From Flavobacteriaceae bacterium S0862 (lineage in GTDB: Bacteria > Bacteroidota > Bacteroidia > Flavobacteriales > Flavobacteriaceae): a stretch of DNA of 64,000 nt. This document shows positions 36,645 through 45,863 of this stretch, piece by piece. The DNA is taken from positions 124,001 through 188,000 of the forward strand of contig JALKAW010000003.1 of NCBI GenBank assembly GCA_023015825.1, written 5' to 3'. Each line of letters opens with the position of its first letter. Positions within the stretch are counted from its first letter, which is position 1. Both the position numbers and the translations under genes were made by a program. The notes under the pieces are model-generated. The model had not been told where the DNA came from, searched no databases, and worked only from the letters and a program-made list of their open reading frames with translations.

Positions 36645-37730
36645 ATGGAAAACAAAAAAGAACTTAGAACATGGTTAGATAATTTTGGATTAGACCATCC
36701 ATTAGTAATAGCTGGACCATGTAGCGCAGAAACTGAAGAACAAGTACTAACTATTGCGCATCAATTAAAAGATAGCGATGCTACAGTATTACGCGCAGGA
36801 ATTTGGAAACCTAGAACACGACCAGGAAATTTTGAAGGTGTTGGTGCCTTAGGGTTAAAATGGTTGCAAAAAGCAAAGGAAGAAACAGGATTGCTTACAG
36901 CTACTGAAGTGGCAAATGCAAACCATGTAGATTTAGCATTGCAACACGATATTGATGTTTTATGGATTGGTGCACGTTCTACCGTAAGTCCTTTTATTGT
37001 TCAAGAAATTGCTGAAGCACTTAAAGGTACCGATAAACCTGTATTGATTAAAAACCCAGTAAACCCAGATTTAGCATTATGGCTTGGAGCAGTGGAACGT
37101 TTTTATACTGCTGATGTAAAGAATTTAGGCGTGATTCATAGAGGGTTTTCTACTTACGAAAAAACAAGATATCGTAATAATCCAGAGTGGCAATTACCAA
37201 TCGATTTACAAAATAGATTCCCAGATTTACCATTAATATTAGATCCGTCTCACATTGCAGGGAAGCGCGATATTATTTTTGATTTATGTCAGACAGGATT
37301 AGATTTGAATTTTGATGGTCTAATGGTGGAAACTCACCATAACCCAGATAAAGCATGGAGTGATGCTGCACAGCAAATTACACCAGCAGATTTAATTCAG
37401 TATATGGATGATTTAAAAATCAGGAAAGAAACTTCTGCTGAAGCTGAGTTTAAAAACAGTATAAATACCTTACGTACTCAAATTGATGTTATTGATCATC
37501 AATTAATTGAAGTATTAGGAAAACGTATGAAAGTATCTGATTCTATTGGAAAACTTAAAAAAGCGAATAACGTTGCGGTATTACAGTCTAAGCGTTGGAA
37601 CGAGATTTTAGGTAAAATGATTTTAGAAGGCGAGGAGCATAAATTAAGTGAAGAGTTTGTGTTGAGAATGTTTAAAGCTATTCACCAAGAATCGATTAAT
37701 CATCAAGAAAAGATATTTAAACAGCAGTAA
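36645..37730 (+). CDS. Bifunctional DAHP synthase / chorismate mutase
   Basis: 361 aa with two domains. Residues ~1-260 are a type I-beta (KDO8P-synthase-like) 3-deoxy-7-phosphoheptulonate synthase: IAGPCSAET, RAGIWKPRTRPGNFEG, NPVNPDLALW and ILDPSHIAGKRD. Residues ~272-361 are an AroQ-type chorismate mutase, with INTLRTQIDVIDHQLIEVLG and RMKVSDSIGKLKK. One protein thus catalyses the first shikimate step and the branch-point step to prephenate, and the mutase domain probably also serves in feedback control. Last gene of the attenuated operon, followed by a strong terminator. Confidence 0.92.
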   Translation: MENKKELRTWLDNFGLDHPLVIAGPCSAETEEQVLTIAHQLKDSDATVLRAGIWKPRTRPGNFEGVGALGLKWLQKAKEETGLLTATEVANANHVDLALQHDIDVLWIGARSTVSPFIVQEIAEALKGTDKPVLIKNPVNPDLALWLGAVERFYTADVKNLGVIHRGFSTYEKTRYRNNPEWQLPIDLQNRFPDLPLILDPSHIAGKRDIIFDLCQTGLDLNFDGLMVETHHNPDKAWSDAAQQITPADLIQYMDDLKIRKETSAEAEFKNSINTLRTQIDVIDHQLIEVLGKRMKVSDSIGKLKKANNVAVLQSKRWNEILGKMILEGEEHKLSEEFVLRMFKAIHQESINHQEKIFKQQ

Positions 37731-37731
37731 T

Positions 37732-37762
37732 AAAAAAAGGGCGCCATTGGCGCTCTTTTTTT
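37732..37762. terminator. Bidirectional terminator
   Basis: AGGGCGCC (37738-37745), loop ATT, GGCGCTCT (37749-37756): 8 bp with one wobble, flanked by seven A on the left and seven T on the right. It ends the aromatic operon and the convergent 37761 gene, whose stop codon overlaps the T-run. Confidence 0.92.
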
Positions 37763-38210
37763 AATTTGTTCTTTTAAATATATATCTAGTAATAAAAATA
37801 CCGTTACCATCATCTTTTCCAGAGTCACTTTCAACAGCACTCGTTACAAAAGCCAATTCCCAGCCTTCACTTATCATAGTATTGATTTTAGAAGATATTA
37901 CAGCGTCGTTTGCAGCAATATTTTGAAAACGAATGCCTCCTAAATTAAAAAAGTTTAGCAATTTGGTCTCTTCAAAATCTTTAACACGTATCTCATTTCT
38001 TTTAGATTTGTTTCTAGTGTTGTCTTCTTCGGTTTGTTCCGATGTAAATTCTTTGTAATCTCTATTTTCATCTGTCGAAATAATCCTAGATCTCCCTAAA
38101 CCAGCAGGAACTATAGACTCTACACTTGTAATTACTTTATATTCTACTTGTGCATTAATTTCGATGCAAACAAAAAATAAAAGAACTATTAATACTGAAA
38201 TTTTTCTCAT
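37761..38210 (-). CDS. Secreted protein of unknown function
   Basis: 149 aa with a clear signal peptide (ISVLIVLLFFVCIEINAQ, cleavage after residue 20). The mature part begins VEYKVITSVESIVPAG, has a charged middle (EQTEEDNTRNKSKRNE) and ends ISEGWELAFVTSAVE and ITRYIFKR. The ending resembles the small DUF4177-like fold with the E-G-W-E-L pattern, but this is a weak similarity. Single gene transcribed towards the aromatic operon. Probably periplasmic; function not assigned. Confidence 0.65.
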   Translation of the reverse strand: MRKISVLIVLLFFVCIEINAQVEYKVITSVESIVPAGLGRSRIISTDENRDYKEFTSEQTEEDNTRNKSKRNEIRVKDFEETKLLNFFNLGGIRFQNIAANDAVISSKINTMISEGWELAFVTSAVESDSGKDDGNGIFITRYIFKRTN

Positions 38211-38295
38211 GTTTTTGAGTTTTTTAATTTATGTTTCTAAGATAAGACTTTCTTTATATAAAATTGTTACTTTGTAATTCAGTTTAATATAATTA

Positions 38296-39246
38296 ATGAC
38301 AGGACTCGTTTATAAATCTACAGGCAGTTGGTACACCGTTAAAGCACTTAATGGTAAGTTTTACGAATGCCGAATTAAAGGAAAATTTAGATTAAAAGGG
38401 ATTAAAAGTACTAATCCAATTGCCGTTGGCGATTATGTAGAATTCGAACTGGAAACAAAGAATAATGAAGAAACAGGTGTCATTAATCGTATTCAAGACC
38501 GAAAAAATTATATTGTTAGGAAGTCAGTAAACTTATCCAAACAAACCCATATAATTGCAAGTAATATTGACCAAGTATTTCTTTTAGTTACAATCAATAA
38601 TCCACCGACTTTCACAAGTTTTATTGATAGATTTTTAATAACAGCTGAGGCATACTCAATTAAAACAGTATTATTGTTTAATAAAATTGATGCCTATGAT
38701 GAAGATACGCTCCTAGAAGTAAAATTATTAGCAGCATTATATAGAAAAATTGGGTATGAATGTATTGGTATTTCGGCTAAAACAGGCAAAAATATAGATA
38801 AGGTCAAAACACTCATGAAAGATAAAGTAAGTATGTTTACTGGTCATTCAGGAGTTGGAAAATCTACTTTAATTAATACTATAGAGCCTGGGTTGGATTT
38901 AAAAACCAAGGAAATATCCGAACAACATCGACAAGGACAGCATACTACAACATTTGCCGAAATGTTTGATTTAAGCTTTGGTGCTAAAATTATAGACACT
39001 CCAGGAATAAAAGGATTTGGTGTGGTTGATATGGATAAAGAAGAAGTTGGTGACTATTTCCCTGAGTTTTTTCAACTTAAACAACACTGTAAATTTAATA
39101 ACTGTTTGCATTTAAAAGAACCTAAATGTGCAGTGAAAAAAGCTTTAGAAAATGGTGATATTGCTTTTTCAAGATATAGAAGTTATTTACAGATTCTAGA
39201 AGGAGAAGATGAGCATTTTAGAACCGATAATTTTGATAGCGAATAA
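38296..39246 (+). CDS. rsgA: Ribosome small-subunit-dependent GTPase A
   Basis: 316-aa circularly permuted GTPase acting in 30S subunit maturation. An OB fold (1-70) with GDYVEFEL is followed by the permuted G domain: G4 LFNKID, G1 GHSGVGKSTLIN (about 188-199), G2/switch RQGQHTTTF and G3 DTPGIKGFG. The C-terminal zinc knuckle CKFNNCLHLKEPKC closes the protein. A near-consensus -7 box lies about 20-30 bases upstream. Its stop immediately precedes dtd. Confidence 0.94.
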   Translation: MTGLVYKSTGSWYTVKALNGKFYECRIKGKFRLKGIKSTNPIAVGDYVEFELETKNNEETGVINRIQDRKNYIVRKSVNLSKQTHIIASNIDQVFLLVTINNPPTFTSFIDRFLITAEAYSIKTVLLFNKIDAYDEDTLLEVKLLAALYRKIGYECIGISAKTGKNIDKVKTLMKDKVSMFTGHSGVGKSTLINTIEPGLDLKTKEISEQHRQGQHTTTFAEMFDLSFGAKIIDTPGIKGFGVVDMDKEEVGDYFPEFFQLKQHCKFNNCLHLKEPKCAVKKALENGDIAFSRYRSYLQILEGEDEHFRTDNFDSE

Positions 39247-39699
39247 ATGAAAGCAGTCATACAACGTGTTACCAAAGCAAGTGTCACCATAGATGGTATA
39301 GAAGTAGCATCCATTAAAGATGGATTGTTAATATTATTGGGAATTATTAATGAGGATTCTCAAGAGGATATTTTCTGGTTAAGTAATAAAATAGCCAATC
39401 TTCGCATTTTTGGAGATGAAGGAGGTGTCATGAATAAGTCAGTTATAGATATAAAAGGAGATGCTATTGTGGTAAGTCAATTTACACTTCATGCAAATAC
39501 AAAAAAAGGCAACAGACCAAGTTACATTAAATCAGCAAAGCCAGTTGTGGCTGTTCCGTTATATAAGCAATTCGTCACTCAGTTAGAAGCCGATTTAGGC
39601 AGAAACGTGCAAACTGGTGAGTTTGGAGCTGATATGAAAGTAGAATTACTCAACGATGGTCCAGTAACCATAATTATAGACACCAAACAAAAAGGCTAA
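39247..39699 (+). CDS. dtd: D-aminoacyl-tRNA deacylase
   Basis: 150-aa DTD enzyme that removes D-amino acids mischarged on tRNA. Both active-site motifs are present: SQFTLHANTKKGNRPSY (about 78-94) and NDGPVTIIID near the C-terminus (the NxGP cis-Pro motif). Standard length. It starts on the base after rsgA and its TAA overlaps the next ATG by one base. Confidence 0.94.
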   Translation: MKAVIQRVTKASVTIDGIEVASIKDGLLILLGIINEDSQEDIFWLSNKIANLRIFGDEGGVMNKSVIDIKGDAIVVSQFTLHANTKKGNRPSYIKSAKPVVAVPLYKQFVTQLEADLGRNVQTGEFGADMKVELLNDGPVTIIIDTKQKG

Positions 39700-40226
39700 T
39701 GGCATCCGTTTTTGGTCATGGCATCGTTGGCGTAACCATAATCAAATTATTTACATCAAAACAAACTAGATTATTATTGCTCTTGGCAATACTATCTACA
39801 ATACTTCCAGATTTAGATGTAATTGCCTTTAATTTTGACATTCCTTATTCACACCCTTTTGGACATCGTGGTTTTACACATTCAATTTTATTTGCTGCTA
39901 TTTGGGCGTTATTACTCATGTGCTTTTTTGGAAGAAAAGATAAAATTGTTTGGTTTGCAGTTATTTTTTTATCAACTATCTCTCATGGGGCTTTAGATGC
40001 AATGACTTCTGGAGGAAAAGGAATAGGTTTCTTTATTCCATTTAACAACAATCGGTTTTTCTTTCCATTTAGAGAGATTAAAGTGTCGCCAATTGGTATT
40101 AAAAAGTTCTTCTCAGAATGGGGTATGCAAGTGATTATTAGTGAATTAAAACACATTTTCATACCTTGTTTACTTTTGCTTTTTGTAAGATTTATACTCC
40201 AAAAGTCGAAATTTTTTATATTTTAG
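39699..40226 (+). CDS. YdjM-like membrane-bound metal-dependent hydrolase family (DUF457)
   Basis: 175 aa with about four hydrophobic segments. HGIVGVTIIKLF at the N-terminus, LPDLDVIAF and HPFGHRGFTHSILFA contain the clustered His and Asp residues of the YdjM/DUF457 family; SHGALDAMT follows. These are inner-membrane proteins predicted to bind metal, with no established substrate (related to DNA-damage inducible YdjM of E. coli). Co-translated with dtd through a one-base overlap. Confidence 0.75.
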   Translation: MASVFGHGIVGVTIIKLFTSKQTRLLLLLAILSTILPDLDVIAFNFDIPYSHPFGHRGFTHSILFAAIWALLLMCFFGRKDKIVWFAVIFLSTISHGALDAMTSGGKGIGFFIPFNNNRFFFPFREIKVSPIGIKKFFSEWGMQVIISELKHIFIPCLLLLFVRFILQKSKFFIF

Positions 40227-40298
40227 CAAATATGACTTATGTCATGCATTAAGTCCCCAAAGACTACGTAACTTTAATTTTTAACTAATCTACCAAAT

Positions 40299-42209
40299 AT
40301 GAACCTTAAAAATATAGTGAGCATATTTCTTTTGCTTACTTGTTTAAATGTTGTCTCACAGAGCAACTCCCTTGCAGTTACTGAAATTCCAGAAGAGCTT
40401 AAAAAGAATGCTAATGCTGTAGTTAGAAGTTACGATGTTGTAGTGGATTTGAGTTCTACTAATAAAATGATTGTCAATACAAAGCGTATAGTTACAATAC
40501 TAAATAAGGAAGGTAATATAAATATTGATGCTCATGAATACTACGATAATAACTCAAAGATTAAAGATTTAAAAGCCATAATCTATGATAGATTTGGTAA
40601 GGAAATTAAGAAAATAAGAAAGAATGACTTTAAAGATGTGAGTGCAGTAGATGGGCAAACTTTGTATTCTGACAGTAGAGTTAAATACCTAGATTATACA
40701 CCTATTTCATATCCTTATACTGTTGAGTATACCAGTGAAACTGTAAACGGTACAACAGGTTATTTGCCAAGGTATATGCCAATTAATAGTTATTTTTTAA
40801 GTGTAGAAAAAAGTTCTTATAGGTTAAATTATGCGCCTGATTTAAACATTAGAATTCAAGAGAAGAATACTGATAATATTGGTTTGATAAGAGAAGACTC
40901 ATCTGGAGAATTTCTGTATAAAAGCAATAATATTTTTGCCATAAAGCCAGAATCACATAGTGCATCATTTGTGAATATTATTCCAAAAGTTTTATTTGCT
41001 TCAAACGAGTTTTATTATGAGGGAGTTCAAGCTAAAGCAGAAAATTGGAATGAGTTGGGAAAATGGATTTATCAAGATTTGCTTAAGGATGTAAGTGATT
41101 TACCTGAAAGCACAATAAATCAAGTTAAAAAACTTGTAGAAAATGAAAGAGATGATATTGCCAAGGCAAGAAAAATATATCAATTTGTTCAAGACAAAAC
41201 CAGATATATAAGTGTTCAAGTTGGTATTGGTGGATGGAAACCTTTTAGAGCATCTGAAGTAGATAGACTTGGTTATGGAGATTGTAAAGGATTAACTAAT
41301 TATACTATGGCTTTGTTAAGAGCTGTTGGGATTGAAGCAAACTATGCACTAGTTCACTCAGGAAAGGCTCAACAAAATTTCGACGCAGATTTTGCAATAA
41401 TGCAAGGTAATCATGTTATTTTAAATATGCCTTTAGAAAATGAGGAAAATGTTTGGTTAGAGTGTACTAGTCAAAAATTGCCTTTTGGTTTTATAGGGTC
41501 TTTTACAGATAATAGAAATGTTTTAGTAGTATCTCCTGAAGGAGGAGAAATAAAACGAACTAAAAAGTATAATATTGATGAAAATATACAAGTTATTAAC
41601 GGTGAATATAATATCGATTCTAATGGGAATATTAAAGTAGAGGCAACTATTGTTTCTGAAGGTATAGAATATGATGATAAATATTACTTAGAAAGCCTAG
41701 AGAAAAGAGACTTAGAGAGACATTACAAAGATAGGTGGGACTATATCAACAATATTTCCCTTGATAAAATGGACATTTTAAACGATAAAGAGCAAATTAC
41801 ATTTAAAGAAAACATTTCTTTTAATGCGTCAAATTATTTAAGTATTGTAAAAGACAAAATGTTGCTTAATGTTAATGTTTTAAGTCGTAACACCTATGTT
41901 CCAGATAGATATAGAAATAGAAAACTACCACTTAATATAAGAAGAGGATTTAAAAATATTGATGAGTTGGAAATCTCAATACCTAATGACTATAAAGTAG
42001 AATCAATACCAAGTAATAAGACTATTGATACCAAGTTTGGAACATATAAAATGAGTTTAGAAAAAAGTGATGAAACTACATTAATTTATAAAAGAGAATT
42101 TATTCTAAACGATGGTGATTTTCCAAAGGAAGATTATGCTGATTTTAGAACATTTTACAGAAATGTATCTAAAAGTGATAACGCTAAATTAATACTAGTT
42201 AAAAAATAA
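40299..42209 (+). CDS. DUF3857/transglutaminase-like secreted protein
   Basis: 636 aa with signal peptide (cleaved after about residue 20, NVVSQ). Residues ~50-220 form a DUF3857 domain; a transglutaminase-like core follows with VQDKTRYISVQVGIGGWKP, the nucleophile in GYGDCKGLTNYTMALL (C329) and the His in GNHVILNMPL. The expected Asp is replaced by Glu in VWLECTSQ. The C-terminal third is beta-rich. The role in Bacteroidota is unknown; it may act on periplasmic peptide or cell-wall substrates. Paired with the paralogue five bases downstream. Confidence 0.78.
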   Translation: MNLKNIVSIFLLLTCLNVVSQSNSLAVTEIPEELKKNANAVVRSYDVVVDLSSTNKMIVNTKRIVTILNKEGNINIDAHEYYDNNSKIKDLKAIIYDRFGKEIKKIRKNDFKDVSAVDGQTLYSDSRVKYLDYTPISYPYTVEYTSETVNGTTGYLPRYMPINSYFLSVEKSSYRLNYAPDLNIRIQEKNTDNIGLIREDSSGEFLYKSNNIFAIKPESHSASFVNIIPKVLFASNEFYYEGVQAKAENWNELGKWIYQDLLKDVSDLPESTINQVKKLVENERDDIAKARKIYQFVQDKTRYISVQVGIGGWKPFRASEVDRLGYGDCKGLTNYTMALLRAVGIEANYALVHSGKAQQNFDADFAIMQGNHVILNMPLENEENVWLECTSQKLPFGFIGSFTDNRNVLVVSPEGGEIKRTKKYNIDENIQVINGEYNIDSNGNIKVEATIVSEGIEYDDKYYLESLEKRDLERHYKDRWDYINNISLDKMDILNDKEQITFKENISFNASNYLSIVKDKMLLNVNVLSRNTYVPDRYRNRKLPLNIRRGFKNIDELEISIPNDYKVESIPSNKTIDTKFGTYKMSLEKSDETTLIYKREFILNDGDFPKEDYADFRTFYRNVSKSDNAKLILVKK

Positions 42210-42214
42210 TAAGA

Positions 42215-44206
42215 ATGAAAAACACCATATTACTCTTGTTTTTGAGTATAAACTTAACGGCATATTCACAAAATTACAATTATGGAAAAATATCAAAAGA
42301 AGATTTTTCTATATCAGCTAACTCAGAAGATGATGCCATGATATTATATAAAAACAGAAAAACCAATTTTGATTATAACTCAGATGATGGTTGGTTCGTG
42401 GAAACAGAAATTCATCAGCGAATAAAAATCAACACCAAAAATGGTTTGGATTGGGGAACACATAGCCACTTATTATTGAAGTCCGATGGAAATGAAGAAG
42501 AGGAAATGAACGTTATAAAAGGTGCTACATATAATCTTGTTGGTGGGAAAGTTGAAAGAACTAAACTAAAAGGTAAAAGTATTTTTAAAGAAAATGTAAA
42601 TGACTACCGAAACAAAGTAAGTCTAACATTTCCAGAAGTTAAAGAAGGAAGTATAATTGAGTTTCAGTACACAATTAAATCACCTTTTTTTAATATAAGA
42701 GATATACAAGTACAGTACAGTATTCCAGTTAAAAAAATGGAAGCTAGAGTATATATTCCTGAGTATTTTGTTTTCAGCCAGTTTCAAAAAGGATACCATC
42801 CTTCGCAATTGAAAAGAACTGTTAAATCAAGGAAAATAAATATTGTAAGAAGAGAGTCTGTAACTGGAGGAGCACAAACAGAAGTCGTAAAAAGTAGCCT
42901 TGAGTTTGAAGAAAACAGATATTCGGTTTCAGTTTCAGATGTTTCTGCTTTAAAAGGTGAAGAATATGTAAACAATATCAATAATTATAGAGCATCCTAT
43001 GTTTTTGAGTTGGCGCAGTATAAACCAACCAATGGTCAGCTTCAAAATTTTGCGTTGAATTGGGAAGATGTGTTAAGAACTATATCTCAAAGTTCAAGGT
43101 TTGGTATAGAGTTGAAAAAAACAGGATATTTTGAGAAAGATATTGATGCGTTAATCGCGTCTATTTCAGATCCAAAACAAAAGGCTTTAACAATATATAA
43201 TTATGTTAAATCTAAAGTTAAGTGGAATAATTACTATGGAAAATACACCAGTGATGGTGTTAGAAGAGCTTACAAAGATCAGGTTGGTAATGTATCCGAA
43301 ATAAATTTAATGTTAACTTCTATGCTTAGGTATGCAGGGTTAAATGCGAACCCAGTTCTAATTAGTACAAGAAGTAATGGTGTTCCTCTTTTTCCAACTT
43401 TAGATGGTTATAATTATGTAGTTTGTGGTATAGAAAGTGATAATGGAGTTGTGTTGTTGGATGCGACAAACAAGTATAGTACGTTAAATATTCTTCCATT
43501 TAGAGCGCTTAATTGGGAAGGACGATTGGTTAGAGATGATGGTACCTCAAGTTTAATTAATTTATATCCAAAACAAGCGTCTCAAAAAACGGTATCTGCA
43601 ATGATTAAACTAGATGCAAGTGGAAATATCGAAGGGTCTCAAAGAACCATAAAAACAAACCATGAAGCTATGTTGTATCGCGAAAACTATGTAAATGCTG
43701 ATAAAGATAATTATTTAGAAAAATTCGAAAACAGTCTAGATGAGGTTGAAATTTCAGGTTTTGAGGTTAAAAATGAACTAGATTTAGCTAAGCCTGTAAT
43801 GGAAACTTATAATTTTAAATCTGAGAGCCAATCTGATATTATAGCAGATAAAATGTATGTAACACCTTTATTCTTTTTAGTAGAGAAAGAGAACCCGTTA
43901 AAAATGGAAGCCAGGGATTTTCCAGTGGATTTTGGATTTCCATATATTGATAAGTACCGTATTAATATAACCTTGCCACAAGGCTATGAAATAGAGTCAG
44001 TACCAGAATCTGCAGCATTTACATTACCTGATAATATTGGCAGTTTTAAATATGTTATTTCAAAAAATAGCAATGGAGTTCAAGTATTGATGGATTTAGC
44101 AATCAATCAAGCAATTATTTCAGCTGAATATTATGATACCCTAAAGGAGTTTTACAAACAAGCAATTTCTAAACAAGCAGAACAAATAGTACTTAAAAAA
44201 ATATAA
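42215..44206 (+). CDS. DUF3857/transglutaminase-like secreted protein lacking the catalytic Cys
   Basis: 663 aa with a signal peptide (cleaved after LTAYSQ, residue 19) and the same domain order as the preceding gene: DUF3857 (~50-220), transglutaminase-like core (~300-410), beta-rich tail. In the core, the position of the nucleophile reads VGNVSEINLM, placing Val360 where C329 stands in the neighbour, so it is probably inactive as a thiol enzyme. GYNYVVCGIE and VVLLDATNK keep the other landmarks. It may be a binding partner of its neighbour. Confidence 0.77.
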   Translation: MKNTILLLFLSINLTAYSQNYNYGKISKEDFSISANSEDDAMILYKNRKTNFDYNSDDGWFVETEIHQRIKINTKNGLDWGTHSHLLLKSDGNEEEEMNVIKGATYNLVGGKVERTKLKGKSIFKENVNDYRNKVSLTFPEVKEGSIIEFQYTIKSPFFNIRDIQVQYSIPVKKMEARVYIPEYFVFSQFQKGYHPSQLKRTVKSRKINIVRRESVTGGAQTEVVKSSLEFEENRYSVSVSDVSALKGEEYVNNINNYRASYVFELAQYKPTNGQLQNFALNWEDVLRTISQSSRFGIELKKTGYFEKDIDALIASISDPKQKALTIYNYVKSKVKWNNYYGKYTSDGVRRAYKDQVGNVSEINLMLTSMLRYAGLNANPVLISTRSNGVPLFPTLDGYNYVVCGIESDNGVVLLDATNKYSTLNILPFRALNWEGRLVRDDGTSSLINLYPKQASQKTVSAMIKLDASGNIEGSQRTIKTNHEAMLYRENYVNADKDNYLEKFENSLDEVEISGFEVKNELDLAKPVMETYNFKSESQSDIIADKMYVTPLFFLVEKENPLKMEARDFPVDFGFPYIDKYRINITLPQGYEIESVPESAAFTLPDNIGSFKYVISKNSNGVQVLMDLAINQAIISAEYYDTLKEFYKQAISKQAEQIVLKKI

Positions 44207-44208
44207 GC

Positions 44209-44535
44209 ATGAACATCCAGAACGCACAAAAAGAAGTAGATAAGTGGATTAAAAACCATGGTGTTCGCTATTTTAATGAGCTAACCAATATGGCACAATT
44301 AACCGAGGAGGTTGGTGAAGTAGCACGTATTATTGCTAGGCGTTATGGTGAACAAAGCGAAAAAGAAAGCGACAAAAACAAAGATTTAGGTGAGGAGTTA
44401 GCCGATGTCATGTTTGTAGTACTGTGTTTAGCTAATCAAACTGGTGTTAATCTTCAAGAAGCGTTTAATAAAAAATTAGATTTAAAAGCGAAAAGAGACC
44501 ATGATAGGCATCATAATAACGAAAAGTTAAAGTAA
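44209..44535 (+). CDS. MazG-like nucleotide pyrophosphohydrolase
   Basis: 108-aa all-alpha NTP pyrophosphatase. The metal-binding pattern is LTEEVGEVARIIARR (E-E-x-x-E near residue 33) and ELADVMFVVLCLANQ (E-x-x-D near 65). Such small MazG proteins hydrolyse non-canonical or excess nucleoside triphosphates. It starts two bases after the DUF3857 gene; aroA follows but has its own -7 box. Confidence 0.88.
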   Translation: MNIQNAQKEVDKWIKNHGVRYFNELTNMAQLTEEVGEVARIIARRYGEQSEKESDKNKDLGEELADVMFVVLCLANQTGVNLQEAFNKKLDLKAKRDHDRHHNNEKLK

Positions 44536-44540
44536 CTTTG
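44533..44540 (+). promoter_or_regulatory. -7 box upstream of aroA
   Basis: TAACTTTG is a perfect match to the Bacteroidota -7 element, 25 bases upstream of the aroA start and overlapping the end of the MazG-like gene. No TTG at the right distance was found. Confidence 0.45.
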
Positions 44541-44565
44541 CGAAACTCTTAAATGAGTTGTTGTT

Positions 44566-45789
44566 ATGAATATTACCCTTCAAAAATCTAAAATCGCTAA
44601 AGCATCCATTGTTAAAATTACTGGTTCTAAAAGTGAGTCTAATCGGTTGTTGCTGTTGCAAGCATTATATCCAAATATTGAGATATCGAATGTGTCAAAT
44701 TCCGACGATTCTAAACTCATGCAAAAAGCATTAAGTAGCGACTCAAGTATTGTAGATATTCATCATGCAGGAACTGCAATGCGATTCTTAACAGCCTATT
44801 TTTCATTACAAGAAAATAGAGACATTACACTAACAGGTTCGTCCAGAATGCAAGAGCGACCTATAAAAATTCTTGTAGATGCACTTAGAGATTTAGGAGC
44901 AGATATTTCATATTTAAAAAACGAAGGTTATCCACCGCTTAAAATTAAAGGACACACATTAACAAAACATCAAGTCACTTTAGCTGCAAATGTTAGCAGT
45001 CAATATATATCTGCTTTATTGCTTATAGCACCTCGATTAAAAAAAGGAATAGAGCTTACTTTAAAAGGTAAAATTACGTCTGTACCTTATATAAAAATGA
45101 CACTCAATTTATTAGAGCAAATTGGCGTAATCACAAGTTTTGAAGACAATAAGATAATAGTTAAGCCAATTAATGAAGTTGCTGCTAAAAAAATAGTTGT
45201 TGAATCCGATTGGTCATCAGCATCGTATTTTTACAGTATTGTTGCTTTAAGCAATGTTGGAACTAAAATTGAATTATCTTCATATAAGTTAAACAGTTTA
45301 CAAGGCGATTCTGTACTAAGTACTATTTATAAAGATTTTGGTGTGGAAACTGTTTTTAACAACACATCTATTACCTTAACCAAAGTAGATAGTCAGTTAA
45401 ATCATGTGTCTTACAATCTTGCAAATGCGCCGGACATTGCGCAAACAATTGCAGTAACTTGCTTAGGTTTAGGTGTAAGCTGCCATTTAACAGGATTGCA
45501 TACACTAAAAATCAAGGAAACAGATAGGCTAGCAGCTCTAAAAACCGAAATCGAAAAATTTGGAACACAAGTAGAAATTTCTAATGATAGTTTAACTGTT
45601 TCAAAAATCAATTCTTTGGCAAGTAAAGTAGATGTCGAAACCTATCACGACCATAGAATGGCAATGGCTTTTGCGCCACTAGCTATTAAAACAACATTTA
45701 ATATTCTTGAAGCCAATGTAGTCACTAAATCCTATCCAGACTTTTGGAGTGATTTAAAGAATGTAGGGTTTAACTTCACTGAATTTTAA
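44566..45789 (+). CDS. aroA: 3-phosphoshikimate 1-carboxyvinyltransferase (EPSP synthase)
   Basis: 407-aa EPSP synthase that joins PEP to shikimate-3-phosphate. SKSESNRLLLLQAL near residue 22 carries the PEP/S3P lysine and serine, HAGTAMRFLTAYFSLQ (about 66-81) is the phosphate loop, SSQYISALLL lies near 145, and KIKETDRLAALKTEI and DHRMAMAFAP are near the C-terminus. The glycine-rich LPG.SxS loop reads as a divergent ITGSKSESNR. It is somewhat shorter than the E. coli enzyme (427 aa), typical of this phylum. Confidence 0.93.
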   Translation: MNITLQKSKIAKASIVKITGSKSESNRLLLLQALYPNIEISNVSNSDDSKLMQKALSSDSSIVDIHHAGTAMRFLTAYFSLQENRDITLTGSSRMQERPIKILVDALRDLGADISYLKNEGYPPLKIKGHTLTKHQVTLAANVSSQYISALLLIAPRLKKGIELTLKGKITSVPYIKMTLNLLEQIGVITSFEDNKIIVKPINEVAAKKIVVESDWSSASYFYSIVALSNVGTKIELSSYKLNSLQGDSVLSTIYKDFGVETVFNNTSITLTKVDSQLNHVSYNLANAPDIAQTIAVTCLGLGVSCHLTGLHTLKIKETDRLAALKTEIEKFGTQVEISNDSLTVSKINSLASKVDVETYHDHRMAMAFAPLAIKTTFNILEANVVTKSYPDFWSDLKNVGFNFTEF

Positions 45790-45806
45790 AATAAAGGCTC
45801 AAATAC

Positions 45807-45838
45807 TTGACAACCCCTATTTTGAGATTGTATATTTG
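45807..45838 (+). promoter_or_regulatory. queA promoter
   Basis: TTG of TTGACA at 45807-45809 and TATATTTG at 45831-45838, 21 bases apart: both elements match the Bacteroidota consensus exactly. Transcription would start near 45845, 19 bases before the queA ATG. Confidence 0.72.
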
Positions 45839-45863
45839 CACCTCTCAAAAAAATAAATAATAC

